Shown: positions 24,801 through 35,479 of the stretch, piece after piece
Numbering within the stretch: the first letter of the stretch is position 1
Layout: every line of letters starts with the position of its first letter
NCBI GenBank assembly: GCA_029465975.1
Contig: CM055743.1
Coordinates: 12,766,145 to 12,830,144, forward strand
Origin: Dallia pectoralis
Taxonomy: Eukaryota > Chordata > Actinopteri > Esociformes > Umbridae
DNA: 64,000 nucleotides
Direction: 5' to 3'
Notes under the pieces: generated by a model
The model's database searches: none
Told to the model about the DNA's origin: nothing
The model's input: only the letters and a program-made list of their open reading frames with translations
Program-made: the position numbers and the translations under genes

Positions 24801-27800
24801 GCACAACAGGCATTTCAAAAGATGTCTACATCCTTAATAGCCTTCGTCTATTATGTGTGTGTTTCCAGTCATCAACATGTGTTTGAGTGATTGGATGTGA
24901 GACGTTTTTCGCCAGCATTGTCAAACTTGCACCCGCAAGTGTTCAGCGGTAGATGGCACATCTCAGATCATATATGCGAAACAAACTGTGGTTTTTCAAA
25001 AAAAATTCTGCAGGTCCCAGTGTGAGAAATAAATGGCTTGAGAAGAGTGAAGAAAAACACTGGCCTGGTGTCAGATTCCATTCCCCCTGGCTAATTTGTT
25101 GCAGAACGCAGGGGCCTTCTGCACTGTAGTGGAAACCAGTGTGTTAGCCATCGGGGCATCACACATTGTCCAGTGCTGTGACAGAGAGCGTGACTTGGGG
25201 TTTACAGTAATGGATTTAGATGCTGTAAGAGGCTTTAAGTTTGTTCGCCGCGCGTCTATAGTTCTGTGCACACATCCAATCATCGTTATCTCATCTACAC
25301 TCGGCGCGTCTCTCCACTCGTTCTTCGTGGTCTTCCCGTTCCCGCTCCTCTCTCATCGAGGCGTGAGAAGCTTTGACCTTCCGCGTTGGCCGCAGAACAA
25401 GCAGCGGCCTTGTGAGACTCTATTTGCTCCCTGGAGTGTTTTCTCACATTGCGGCGCTTCACAGACTGGCGTGGCAGGTCACACCTCCTGGTGTGTTTGC
25501 GCCCGTTTGTGTATATATTGAAAGCGGGTCTATTCGTCGTTTTTTCTCCTTCAAACGGTTGATTGCCTGGGTGTGTGATTGTGGTGGACACGTGCCTATT
25601 TGGGTGTCTCCTTGACTCTTGTTTGTGTGTGTTTGTGTGTGTACTCAGTCATTCCCAGGCTATGTTTTTTTTAATCCTTGCTTGGGACAAGTGGTCCGAG
25701 GCATGCATGTGTTTCTATTTTCTCCGTCAACACGAACATAAGTTAAATGGGTCTTTATATTTCATTGGAATTGTTTTGTGCATGTTTTGTACATTCTTTT
25801 ATCCACTCTCTAAAACTATTAAATACATAATACAGTCTGGCAAAAACAATACACCACAAGCGACTGTAAAAGTGACAGATTACTTAATGTTTCTCAAGCG
25901 AGAACTAAGATGGTTGACAGTCACAGTAATTAAAATAGACAATGATAGACTGTCAACCCGCTTGAGCATGCACACAGAGAGTTGTGCTTTAAGCCCTTAT
26001 ACTACTGGACATTGGCCAAACTGGATAGGGCTACATTAAATTGTTTTCTATGTCAGGAACTGTATCAAGACATAACTTGTAATACAACACAGACTTATTC
26101 CACACTTTGTCTTTATTTTCGATAGCCTTAACCTAACCCGCCAAAAATTTGAACCTTACTATATTTTCCCATTAAGGATGTGGAAAATGTCCCGACAATG
26201 TGCCATTCCATTTTTACAATCCTTGTGAGGAGCAGAACCAGTGTCTAAGCTGCTGTCTCAGGTACAAATAAACCTCTGCAGCATGGGTTTAACAACGGTC
26301 CACAGCACATTCTCCGACTGGATGTTTCCCAAGCACTCCTCGCTGTCAATACACAACAAAAAGAAGACAAATGCAGGTAAAAATGCTGTTTGGAAAAATC
26401 CCCAAGTGCTGCAGGGGTCCATGAATCGTGGCTGAAGCATTATGCCCCGGGAGTTACCTCAGAGGGTGGTGCAAATTGGCTCACCGTTGCCCGGGGTGTT
26501 CGGCGGATGTCATACAAGGTGGCTTTCTCTCAACACAATCTAGGGACTACTTTTGTCAGGTTGGGAACGCATGCATTTTCCGAAAAACGATGTCGAAAAT
26601 GTGCACAGTTCTAAAATGTACAAACAAAATAAGTTCACTTATGGCTGGAAGAAATGCTATTAGCGTGGTCTGTGGTGAGTGTCGTAACCATATAAAATGG
26701 CCCCCTGGGTCCTGAGGTCTAATGCAAAACAACGTGCTGAAAAAGGTTTTCGCATTTATCTTGTTAGGTATCGCAGTCTCTCAGACATGAGAGAGACCAA
26801 AGACATCTGGGCTTGCGATGGAATCCCTGTTTGGAAAGGAAGAAAGAAAATACGACAGAGGGTCGAAGAAACTGCACTCGGGGAAAATAACAGACGTCAC
26901 ACGGATCAGAAAGCGTGATATGAAGCCAATGAGGTTAATCTAACAGGGAGCATTCCTAAATTGTGTGTGTTTTCCATTGTACACGCTCCGTCTGAAAAAT
27001 GTCTGTCAACCCTCACTAGTTTCTCTACCTCATCTTGGCCCAGCCATTCCTGGGAGGCCGAAGATTAGCAGTTAGCCAGACTCCAGACTCAAATGAATCA
27101 TTTCCCTGGGTACATTGAGCCTCCAACATGAGAGCACAAAATTGCTTGTTTTCCTGTACACAAAAAAGGTCTAGCCATTCAAATTTGACAAAGATCCATC
27201 TTCTTTTAATTGATAACAGCCATGTTTAACAACCATTTTTCTTAATTTTGACGGATGTTCAGAGAATAACACGACCATGGCTATTGTCTCCATGTCACCT
27301 TTGTCGAGGTGTTTAATAACTCAAGAGCGATCCTTATTTTACCATGGGCCCAGTGCTCATTTGAAACCCAATAATGTGTCGCTCTCTGATCTTCGCTTGT
27401 GCACCGCAGGCAATATCCATCCACGGACTACATATGTTTAAGCACCTTGGGGTCTATCAAATATCCCCTCCCAGACAGGTCCCTTATCTACTCCGAAGAC
27501 ACCTGATCTTATCTGCTGCAGCACAATATGGGACATGATGGAAAGACAGACAAAAGCACCTCTCATATGCGACCCGTAAGAGATATAGTGTGTTCTCCAC
27601 TCGGAGGAGTGAATGACCACAGGCAGACGGGGGATTTCAAGAGGGCAGCCAAAAAGGTAAAGAGGGAATAGAAGATCAGATTGCATTTAGTGTAGATAAA
27701 GAATCAGGCTTTTACTGATACTAGTCTTACTGAGACGCCTGGAGGGTGATTCCACAGATTTCATAAGATGTCTGACGGCTTGTGCAACTGTGCAGTGAAG

Positions 27801-28771
27801 ACACAGTGAAATGTCTCTTATTAAGTTAACTCTTCGAATCCCTGAAATTGGACAAGCTCACTTTGTTGAGAATTCGTCAAAGAATTCAGGGCGACCTCAA
27901 GAAGAGACTGAGATGTAAAGTTGCACCCGTGGTTAACAGGCGACGCTGAATAAAAGTTGGGTGTTGAAATTCAAACGTTTACTAATCCTGCACCCAGAAA
28001 TGCTTATTGACTCCAAGCTAATTTGATGTTTAGTCCTGGTTCCAGCACACACATCGGCATGACAACCTTCAGACCCCAAAACACGACTCCATTTTGCTAA
28101 CACACACAGATTGCTTTTCACTTTCCCCACCCCTCCGCTCTACCAACCCATTTACAAACACAGAGTGCTCTGCAGCTCAGGCACCGTGATCCGGCTGGGC
28201 GTTTATACGGTTCTGGAGTGGGCTTGCGGCAGGAAGACTGACCAGCTTGTGCAGAGGACAGAGGAGCCATTTTGTTTTCTCCATACCCTCACTGAGGCCC
28301 TTTTAAAATATTAATTTAGAAACTCTCTGAGCCATATCTCCACATCAAGCACAGGTCCAGTAGGAAAAGCAATAAGCTGCTGCATCTAGGAAAGAAAATA
28401 AAGAGAAACGGATAAACAGGACCATATGCAGACAGAGATTAACATAAATATTGATGTGCTAAATAAATTCAAAGTTGTCGTTGTTTTTGTCCTAAAGTGT
28501 GTCGAAATGCTGATTTAAAAGCAAACGCGGTTGAATCGTTTTGGAATTGAGAGTTAGGCAGCTGTAACTTTCCATGTGTTGCAAAATAGACGTAGATCTT
28601 TCTCCAGGATCTTTCTACGGGAGTGCTGAGTTTTTTATCCTTTTCAAAAGGCATTCATCTGTTCTGTGTACACTTTGAGGGTAACTGCCATTTTTAAACT
28701 TAGACCTCTTTGATTAATGCTGCAAAAACATTCCAGTATGTTGAAACTATCCACACCTTAAAATGACTACA
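21885..28771. other. Longest stretch without recognised transposons
   Basis: Apart from a (TG)n run at 22779-22796 and a candidate exon at 22408-22549, nothing is supported. Open frames of 173 codons (23089-23610, plus), 158 codons (25563-26039, plus) and 141 codons (25096-25521, plus) lack recognisable domains. Around 25240-25560 the GC content and CG count rise, which could mark a CpG-rich regulatory patch, but no promoter elements are evident. If a host gene exists in this window, an exon here is the best place to look. Confidence 0.4.
22408..22549 (-). other. Exon-like open segment, unidentified
   Basis: On the minus strand an ag acceptor (ttaccag|cagg) and a gt donor (acagcag|gtatac) bracket 142 bp that stay open in one frame with a balanced, non-repetitive composition (GSCHEFRTGFNMEPPFARNM). 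A second frame is also open, and the pyrimidine tract before the acceptor is poor. I do not recognise the protein. It may equally be chance in AT-rich DNA. Confidence 0.2.
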
Positions 28772-28779
28772 ACACCATA

Positions 28780-30285
28780 CAGGGCCGTGGGAAGTGGGGG
28801 TGCTGTAGCACCCCCTATTGGCGAGAGGGAGATTTTTTTAATGCATTAAAAATATTTAGCACAATTTTTTTATTCCTTATGCATATTTTAGGAAATTATT
28901 TTGACACACGTAGGCTATTATTACGTGTATTTTGGATTTTAATTTCATTATTTTGAGGCCTCATCAACACAGGTTCGGAAGTTACGTTGTCAACGTCAGG
29001 CAGGCATTGATCGCTAAGTAAAGAGCTTTCCCAAATCCCGCTCGTTCCATACAGCAACAGACAGACTCGTACATTTAAATAATCGAATAACAGAAACGAG
29101 GAGTAAAATGTCACCGAAACAGAAATGGATTTCGGATTTCTTTGAAAAACCTCCTCCAGTGAAATAAAGTCACTAGTACCGCAACAATGACAACGGAGAG
29201 TAGCCTGAGTGAGGAGACTGTCCGCCCGCCTCTGCCTGCAGTTGCACCGGCAGGCCCAGCCCTAGCACCCGCATCCCAACCTACTAGCGTGATTGGATTA
29301 GACGAGCCCTTCCAGGCAACATCTAGTTTAAAATTTCCTGCCCGGCGTTGTGGTAATGAAACGTTCTCACGATCTATGGCACCGGCTTGGTTTGCTAGAT
29401 GGCAGTGGCTGCATTATGTGGAAGAGACCGATCATATTTTGTTTGCCTGAAAGCAGTCGGAAAAAAAGTAATACCTAGAGATAAATTTAAGAAAGACAAC
29501 CCAATGCCGGTTTTTCAAATAGGCGTAAAGCCACTGAAACTCCCTGGACATTCGTCCCCTCATGCGATACTTTATCTCCACGACTCCAGAGCGCCCCTCG
29601 ACATTTGGACACCTGTAACCAGGGCACCCTGCCTTTAGCTCAAAATAAGAGAATGGTGCCGCCGCGCTTGTAGCATTTATTTTTTAGACAACAAGTGGGA
29701 TCAGCTTTGAGTAGCCAAGCAATTGTAAGTACTCCATTTTATTATTTTTGCATGTGTTCTTAGGGTAATGGATGTGGAGATTGGAGAACTGTTTAAACGT
29801 GCTTAAATAGTCAGAGATTATTTCCTTGTGGTGTGCATAAAAGGATTTTGGAGCTAATATAGTTGTGTCACTTGCGTGTGACATAAACGTGCAGTGACTC
29901 AGGTTCATGCCAGCTGACCAAACCGATTGCATTGTTATAGCGTTATTGTGAAGTTTCATTAATATTATTATATGTTGTATGTAAATATGTTGTATGCATT
30001 TCTGGAGTTGTAACAAAAGTAATTCCACCCTGGGATTACTAAAGTGTTTCTGATTCTGCTTCTGATTAATAGCGCATATATTCATCTGAGAGCTGATGAT
30101 GTCTGTGTTTCAGACCCTTGCTGTGTGCACTGAAGTCAGTGAATATGGCAATAAAGAAGTGAATCTCAATGTATTTATTTTTAAGACGTATTTTAAATAG
30201 GCCTATAGGCTCATAGTTTTTTTGTAAAAAAAAAAACTAAAAAAATCACAGCACCCCCCGTCCAAAATTACTTCCAGCGGCCCTG
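28780..30285 (+). mobile_element. hAT transposon with TTF-type finger remnant
   Basis: The inverted ends start cagggccg (28780) and close cggccctg (30285). Inside, gggggtgctgtagcacccc is matched on the other side by cagcaccccccgtcc. The 8-bp duplication acaccata is exact at 28772-28779 and 30286-30293. The inner region holds the start of a transposase of the TTF/ZMYM-associated hAT group. Everything after the finger region is missing, so this 1.5-kb copy is non-autonomous. Confidence 0.92.
29108..29640 (+). pseudogene. TTF-finger N-terminus of a hAT transposase, frameshifted
   Basis: An ATG at 29108 opens MSPKQKWISDFFEKPPPVK and stops. A second frame from 29187 gives an A/P-rich linker and then SMAPAWFARWQWLHYVEETD, the conserved WF..W.WLHY core of the TTF-type finger. 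A third frame continues CLKAVGKK. At least two frameshifts separate the three parts. The catalytic and dimerisation domains are absent. The normal role would be transposon-end binding. Confidence 0.7.
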
Positions 30286-30293
30286 ACACCATA

Positions 30294-31404
30294 TGACAAC
30301 TCTGTAAGAATTCAATCGAACCCTGATCAACCTTAGCAAGTTGGTGAAAAAAACGATTTAATGAATGTATGTGATAATCCCCAAAGTAGCTATAGTTTGT
30401 ATATATCTGATTCTTATTTTTAAGCAAATCCAGGGATATTCATTGGTGGTAGTCTTCGGATGTCACCTGAGAATGAGCTCAGCAATTTTTTTGCAGGTGT
30501 TTAACGTTTACGGCCAACAAATTTGTGCGTAAATAACGGAGTATAAGGAATATGCCTGGGATATGCCATTACATTTTTGTGTCACTGAAGTGGTGCCACT
30601 AACCAGGAAGTCAAATAGTCCGATAGCCACAACATTAACGTTGCAGTCTCCAAACACATGGCTGTCGATTTGCACACTGTTTAGTTTTTTCTCATGAGGT
30701 TTATTTTTCTCAGAAATCTGAAATCAAAAAAACTTACAGGGGCCAGCTTTTTGGGTCGCCACAGAACCAATTCTCATTTCCATCTTGAATGTCACGGTTA
30801 ATGCGTTTTGGCGTGACAGATTTATGCTTTTAATCAGTGGGGCATTACAATACGAGAGCAAGGCAGAAACGAATGGAGGAGATGTGAGGGAGCACGAGGA
30901 TGAAGGTGATTAAGATGAGGAGGCCCAAGTGGAAGGAGATGAAAGAGAGATTCACACGCGAGCATGTGGAAGAAAGAGGGCACTCCGGCGGATTCGATCG
31001 GACAGGCGTGTCTGTCGAGCACTCCGCCGTTTGCTTCGCCATCCATTAAAAGTATTGATCTTTTCTGCAGAGAATCAGCCCTTTTCTTTACTGTCATCTG
31101 GAAGACACAAAATTGAAACCAACAGCAAAAGAGGGGGGCTCTTTAAAGAAACATTGGATTCAATGTCACTTTCGAATTGTGTCTAATGTGTCATGTCACC
31201 TTAGATTCGTCTTTAGTGTCAGATACATTGATGCACAGCTTATTATCTCAATGGAATACAGAGTTGGAACTTGCCGCGCCATATTGTTTTTAACAAAATA
31301 ATCACATTTCAGAACTCTAAACAATTATGAGTTTCAAAACGAGCTCCCGCTACAAATACATTCATGCTTTAGTACGATGACAATTAGGTTCCGAAGCGCA
31401 ACAC
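30294..31404. other. No recognised gene
   Basis: This is unassigned sequence between two transposon clusters. Around 30845-31090 the bases are purine-rich on the plus strand (gaggagatgtgagg), giving overlapping artefactual frames on both strands. Confidence 0.4.
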
Positions 31405-31757
31405 TGTCACAAACTGCTTTGGTGAAGTGCAGAGAGAAGCCACATGCAGAGCTCAAATCCCTTTGTGGTATATTTTAAAATGTTCAAAACAAACACGTAA
31501 AGACAAACGGAAAAGTCTACACACTAAAATGAAATAAAATTGCCCTATGAAGCGATTTACTAACATACAAACCGAGGGCACTAAACACAAACACTCACCA
31601 ACTCTGATACATGTAACGTTAAACAATACCAAGCACCCAAGACACTAACCAAAACACTTAAATAGCCCACTGATTACATAAACCTATGCCTGGTGCCTAG
31701 CTAAACCAAAAACAGCTGTGCTCCTAATCAAGACAATACACAGGAAGTGCTCCCCCC

Positions 31758-33574
31758 CAGAGCTGTGCTCGAGACCACCTAAAGCGAGACCGAGACGAGA
31801 CCGAGACCGAAGGGGGCCGAGACCGAGACGAGACCGAAGGGGGCCGAGACCGAGACGAGACCAAGACCGAAGGGGGCCGAGACCGAGACGAGACCAAGAC
31901 CGAAGGTGGCCGAGACCGAGACGAGACCGATACCAAAGGGGGCCGAGACCGAGACCAGTCATATCAACACTAAATAATATGACATGTTTTTGGTCCAATG
32001 ACCAATGTAAAAAAAACACTTGACCAACAGCATCAGATCATCTACTGTGTTGTCATCCTGAATTAAATGAATTTTATTAAAAGAGTATGTAGGCCTATTT
32101 ATTGTCTTATGTAAACATAAAATACGAAAATAAAACCATGATTTTAAAATGCACAGGCTATGATATTAAAATTTCCAAAAATCGAATAAATGAAAATCCA
32201 TCAAGCTGTATGTCCTATGTTGATGTAGTAAATGCTAACACATTTTAGATCACAAGCGACTTGCAATCAAATGATTTGCGCATGATTGGCCGATAAACAA
32301 ATCTATTTATAATTATTTATCCGTCCACAGGCACGCAGCTTCAGTTGTTTGTCTGCTTGAGCAGGACACGCAAACGAACCGGTTGCACTGCGCACAGTGT
32401 TCATTATTGTTACGAGTGCACATGAGACAGCAGCAAACTAACCCGGTTGAACTGCGCATGCTCTTTCTGCGGTATGCCCCCCGGACTTATGTATGTCCCA
32501 CGTCCTTCTGTGTGCATGAGTAATTTCATTTATCGCCCATTTGTAGTTAGCCTATTAATAATTATTGTTTATATTCGTTTAATTTCGATACAAAACAATA
32601 TTTTGTTGAAGTCTCTTGTAGGCTATATGAATACACTGTGGTTCATTCGTTATTAATTATTGAGTGCAATAGGCGCATGACACATGAATGGGGCTGTATG
32701 TATTTGGCGGAATTCGTTCTGTTTATTTAGTGAAACATATTTCTTTATAAACGTACCTCTTTTTTTGTAGTTCAACCAAGCCAATCAGACTATTGTCTAT
32801 ATGTGTTCTCGTAATATTTGTCTGTGTATCGCCCATTCAACCATTGCCATATAGGCTCAGTGAAGTGTGATCGGTGTCTGGGTACCGCAATTAGGGTACC
32901 AACGCCCAGCGGCGTGGGATTTTGGCGACAGGAGGGCAGTTTAGGTATCAAAAAACATGTAAATAGTAGTTTTATATATTGTTCGGTTTGTGATTTTGCA
33001 ATTCTGAAAACGGGACAAGGTAAAATGCACGTATTTAGGAAAAGTCATGGAAGGACGTCGGCTGTAGCTTTTCAACATTATGTATGTATTTTAATTACTA
33101 AGCGCTGTGTGTTTTCGGACAAATTATTTATTTGTGCTCAATGTACTGAATATAGGCAAAACGAATATATTGGCTGATTGTGCAGACATGATCGAGCATA
33201 TGTTTAAGATTGAAGTATTTACGTGAATGGGTGCACGCTCTAGCGACGCTGGGGGTGGGCTTTTCTTCAAAAGTAGATAGCCATTGGCGGGATAAGCCAC
33301 ATCAGAAAAAAACAGTCTGACTCTGGACGAAATACAGCCAATGGAAATACAGCCTCTACATGTCATACTTAAATATTTTTCTAGAAAAAATTGTGGGCGA
33401 TAATTTCTACGCTGGTCTCGGCTGGTCTCGGAAGAATTTACGAGTCCTTACTGTCCGAGACCGAGTCGAGACCGAGTCCAAATGTAACCGAGACCGAGAC
33501 GAGACCGAGACCTTAAAAAAGTGGTCTCGAGACCGGTCTCGGGACCGAGACCGGTCTCGAGTACTACAGCTCTG
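31758..33574. mobile_element. hAT transposon, non-autonomous, 1.8 kb
   Basis: The left end cagagctgtgctcgagacc and the right end (reverse complement cagagctgtagtactcgaga) match, and both are flanked by the 8-bp duplication ctcccccc (31750-31757 and 33575-33582). The ends are loaded with gagaccgagacgagacc repeats. Inside, a plus-strand frame at 32818-33177 contains YCSVCDF...HVFRKSH, which could be a decayed C2-H2 finger. No transposase catalytic domain is visible. Confidence 0.9.
31783..31960. repeat. GAGACC-rich subterminal tandem repeats of the hAT element
   Basis: About five copies of a unit containing gagaccgagacgagaccgaa and gggggcc. A shorter, related block lies at the other end (33455-33555) in inverted form. 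Such subterminal repeats often serve as transposase binding sites in hAT elements. That role is inferred here. Confidence 0.85.
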
Positions 33575-33794
33575 CTCCCCCCTAACAACCTGTGTAGAAC
33601 CACTCACCAATCTGTGACAAAGACTCAAACAGTATTTCGATTTTTCCACAATGATGATTAAATTAAACATAAGCAATTTTTAGAAGTAGAGGGTAAAACT
33701 GTTCTTGTGGCAACAGGTTTTGGTCTTGATAGACTTCAGCCATCAACCAGAGGGGAGAGTTCTGAATTGATTGTTTCCAGAATAGGAGGAGGGT

Positions 33795-34174
33795 TGTCAC
33801 GTAATCCAATGGATTGAAGTGTAGAGCCAGGCAGATCATAAATCACGTTCGGTTTGGCGTTTATTTACACAAAACAACCACGTAGCACGAACCGAAAACT
33901 ATACTATATATATTAATTAAATGAAAGTGCGCAATTGCAACTTATACAAAAAGACCACATACAACAAAACTTCCACTAATACACAAATAACACAACATTC
34001 ACCTATCACGACACATAACATTATATTCATATTATATTAATAACACACACCTGTGAACCTAACCAGGGACCTTTAGCTTAGCTAAACCCAAAACAGCTGT
34101 TCTTCTAATCAAAATATTACACAGGAGTGCTCTTCCCTATACAGCCTGTGAAAGCAACCCATCCATACATGACA
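33795..34174 (-). repeat. 3' long terminal repeat, 380 bp
   Basis: It has TGTCA...TGACA ends in minus orientation. It contains a plausible TATA-like stretch (ttaatatatatagtatag) and the aataaac signal downstream of it on the minus strand. It is related to the LTRs at 31405-33619 (split) and 60437-60792. Confidence 0.75.
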
Positions 34175-34326
34175 GCACTCCCCTGAAAAGGTCGAGCTTC
34201 AGACCGACCAGGCCATACCCTAAAATGTCATGGTAGGGTTGGTGGGAGGAAGGGAAGACAAAACCCCAAGGAGCTGGTACTGCAGGGGGTCTCCCCTGCA
34301 ATGTTCTCCGCCATGGAGAATTTTTT

Positions 34327-34560
34327 TTAGTTCTCCTCCCCCATCTGTCCAGCATAGGTCAGCAGAGGAGAGAACGGCAGAGAGAACGGCAGAGAGACCG
34401 GCAGAGGAAAGGCTGGTAAAGGAGAGGCTGGCAGAGGAGAGACCGGCAGAGGAGAGCCCGGCTCGGACGCGCTGTCGGTGGGGACCGGCTCTGACGCGCT
34501 GTAGCCGGGGACCGGCTCTGACGGGCTGTAGCCGGGGACCGGCTCTGACACGCTGTAGGT
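34327..34560 (-). pseudogene. Repetitive C-terminal tail of a Ty3-like polyprotein
   Basis: The minus-strand frame repeats SEPVPGYSAS/SEPVPTDSAS and then a proline/leucine-rich run (SPLPASPLPAFPLPVS). The underlying DNA is a set of about 30-bp and 15-18-bp tandem repeats. Tails of this kind follow the integrase in some fish Ty3 elements, and the position just upstream of the purine tract and 3' LTR agrees. It has no start or upstream gag-pol and is not functional. Confidence 0.5.
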
Positions 34561-34998
34561 GGGGACCTTCTCTGAAACGTTTATTTACGTTTATTTACAC
34601 AAAACAAAACAACCATGTAGCAGTGTGCAGTTCTTTTAGGGACAGGAGGTTGCAACCAATTATGCAGAGCAGATGATGCATTGCAGTCTGCCATGGCAGT
34701 GGCTGCAGCCTAGCAGACGGTAATCGAGGAGGTCATGGTGAACTCAAGTATAGCTGTTTAAGAGTTAATCATCATGGTCATTGGCAGTTCTACTTTTTAA
34801 TCTGCTGCAGGCAATAAGACCTTTGTTGTGCTTTCTTTGTGAAAGAGGTGAGTCATAACTCCCACTTAAGCAGGTCTGAAATATATTCCAGAGTTCAGGT
34901 TGAGTCAAGTCACAAATCCCTAAATGTGTCTTTCAAGTCAATGGTTAACTATATATGTATATGATGGAGAGATCAAATCTGTTTTGTTGTTTCAGCAA

Positions 34999-35450
34999 TT
35001 AGAAGAATGGTTTGGTTCTCTCCGCCTCCTCAAGGCGCTGCTCCAGTGAGACGAAGACCCCAGGGCTGACCACAAGGATGCAAAGCAGGCCAGTCAGGGC
35101 GACAGTGGTGCAAGTCCATAGCCAAGGACGTGCTAGAGTGGCCCACCCCAAAGAGTTTAGGACGTTGCGGACAGAGTACGGCAGAGCCCCCTCGATGTCC
35201 ATGAGACCCCAGCGTCATGGAGATGGCTTAAGAAGGGCGATATGAAACACAGGATAGACCCAGTAAGTAGTGGGCAGCAGCAACGGATATGCTAACTGTT
35301 TCACCCTAAAGGGGCAAGTCTCGGGTAGCCAGTACGGGCCTTGTGCTTTTGTCCAAACCAGTCGTCTAACACAGGGAGCCCTGCAGGCCTTAGGGGCACG
35401 CCACAGTTGGAAGAGATGACAAATCTTGGTTTTCCCCAGCAGGAGGCGTG
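34999..35450 (-). pseudogene. Ty3-like integrase C-terminus/chromodomain remnant
   Basis: The minus strand gives, in broken frames, LATRDLPL, then YPLLLPTTYWVYPVFHIALL followed by KPSP, then DIEGALPYSVRNVLNS. This order (LSTRDLPL box, P.YR..PVFH.S.LKP box, and the E...Y.V..IL.S start of a chromodomain) is the C-terminal end of Ty3-type integrases. Stops and frameshifts occur at each joint. The piece may belong to the LTR remnant at 33.8-34.6 kb, but LINE sequence lies between them, so it could be a separate insertion. Confidence 0.6.
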
Positions 35451-35479
35451 GCCATGGGTTGCACGGTAACAGATAAAAA

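Larger units (their letters stand above)
31405..33619 (-). mobile_element. Solo LTR interrupted by a hAT element
   Basis: The plus-strand start tgtcacaaactg (31405) and end aatctgtgaca (33619) form TG...CA ends of an LTR in minus orientation. Removing the hAT element (31758-33574 and one copy of its 8-bp duplication) leaves about 390 bp. That is close to the 380-bp LTR at 33795-34174, with which it shares the run aacagctgt...ctaatcaa...acacagga...gtgctc. Flanking 5-mers are aacac and aagac, a 4 of 5 match. No internal retroviral-type coding sequence adjoins it, hence a solo LTR. Confidence 0.7.
33795..34622 (-). mobile_element. Ty3-like LTR element, deleted, with complete 3' LTR
   Basis: On the minus strand: a piece of the 5' LTR (34622-34577, sharing gtttatttacacaaaacaa with the 3' LTR), then a GC-rich coding tail, then a purine-rich tract (ttttcaggggagtgc) immediately before the 3' LTR (34174-33795, TGTCATG...TACGTGACA). 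A purine tract at this place primes plus-strand synthesis in LTR elements. Most of gag-pol is gone. No clean target duplication was found. Confidence 0.65.
33700..34880 (-). mobile_element. Jockey-like LINE 3' region split by a Ty3-like element
   Basis: At 33700-33794 the minus strand carries the same C-terminal codons as the LINE at 17.5 kb (a broken form of SIKTKT). At about 34623-34880 bases such as gcagatgatgcattgcagtc and aactcccacttaag match the upstream part of the same LINE group. The 0.83 kb between them is an LTR element remnant in the same orientation. The order is consistent with one LINE copy into which the LTR element inserted. Neither piece has an intact frame. Confidence 0.55.

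Noticed and set aside
25096..26039. Plus-strand open frames of 141 and 158 codons
   Set aside because: Hydrophobic, cysteine-rich translations arise from T/G-rich DNA. No family resemblance.
31718..32023. Arginine-rich 101-codon plus-strand frame
   Set aside because: Translation of the GAGACC subterminal repeats of a hAT element.
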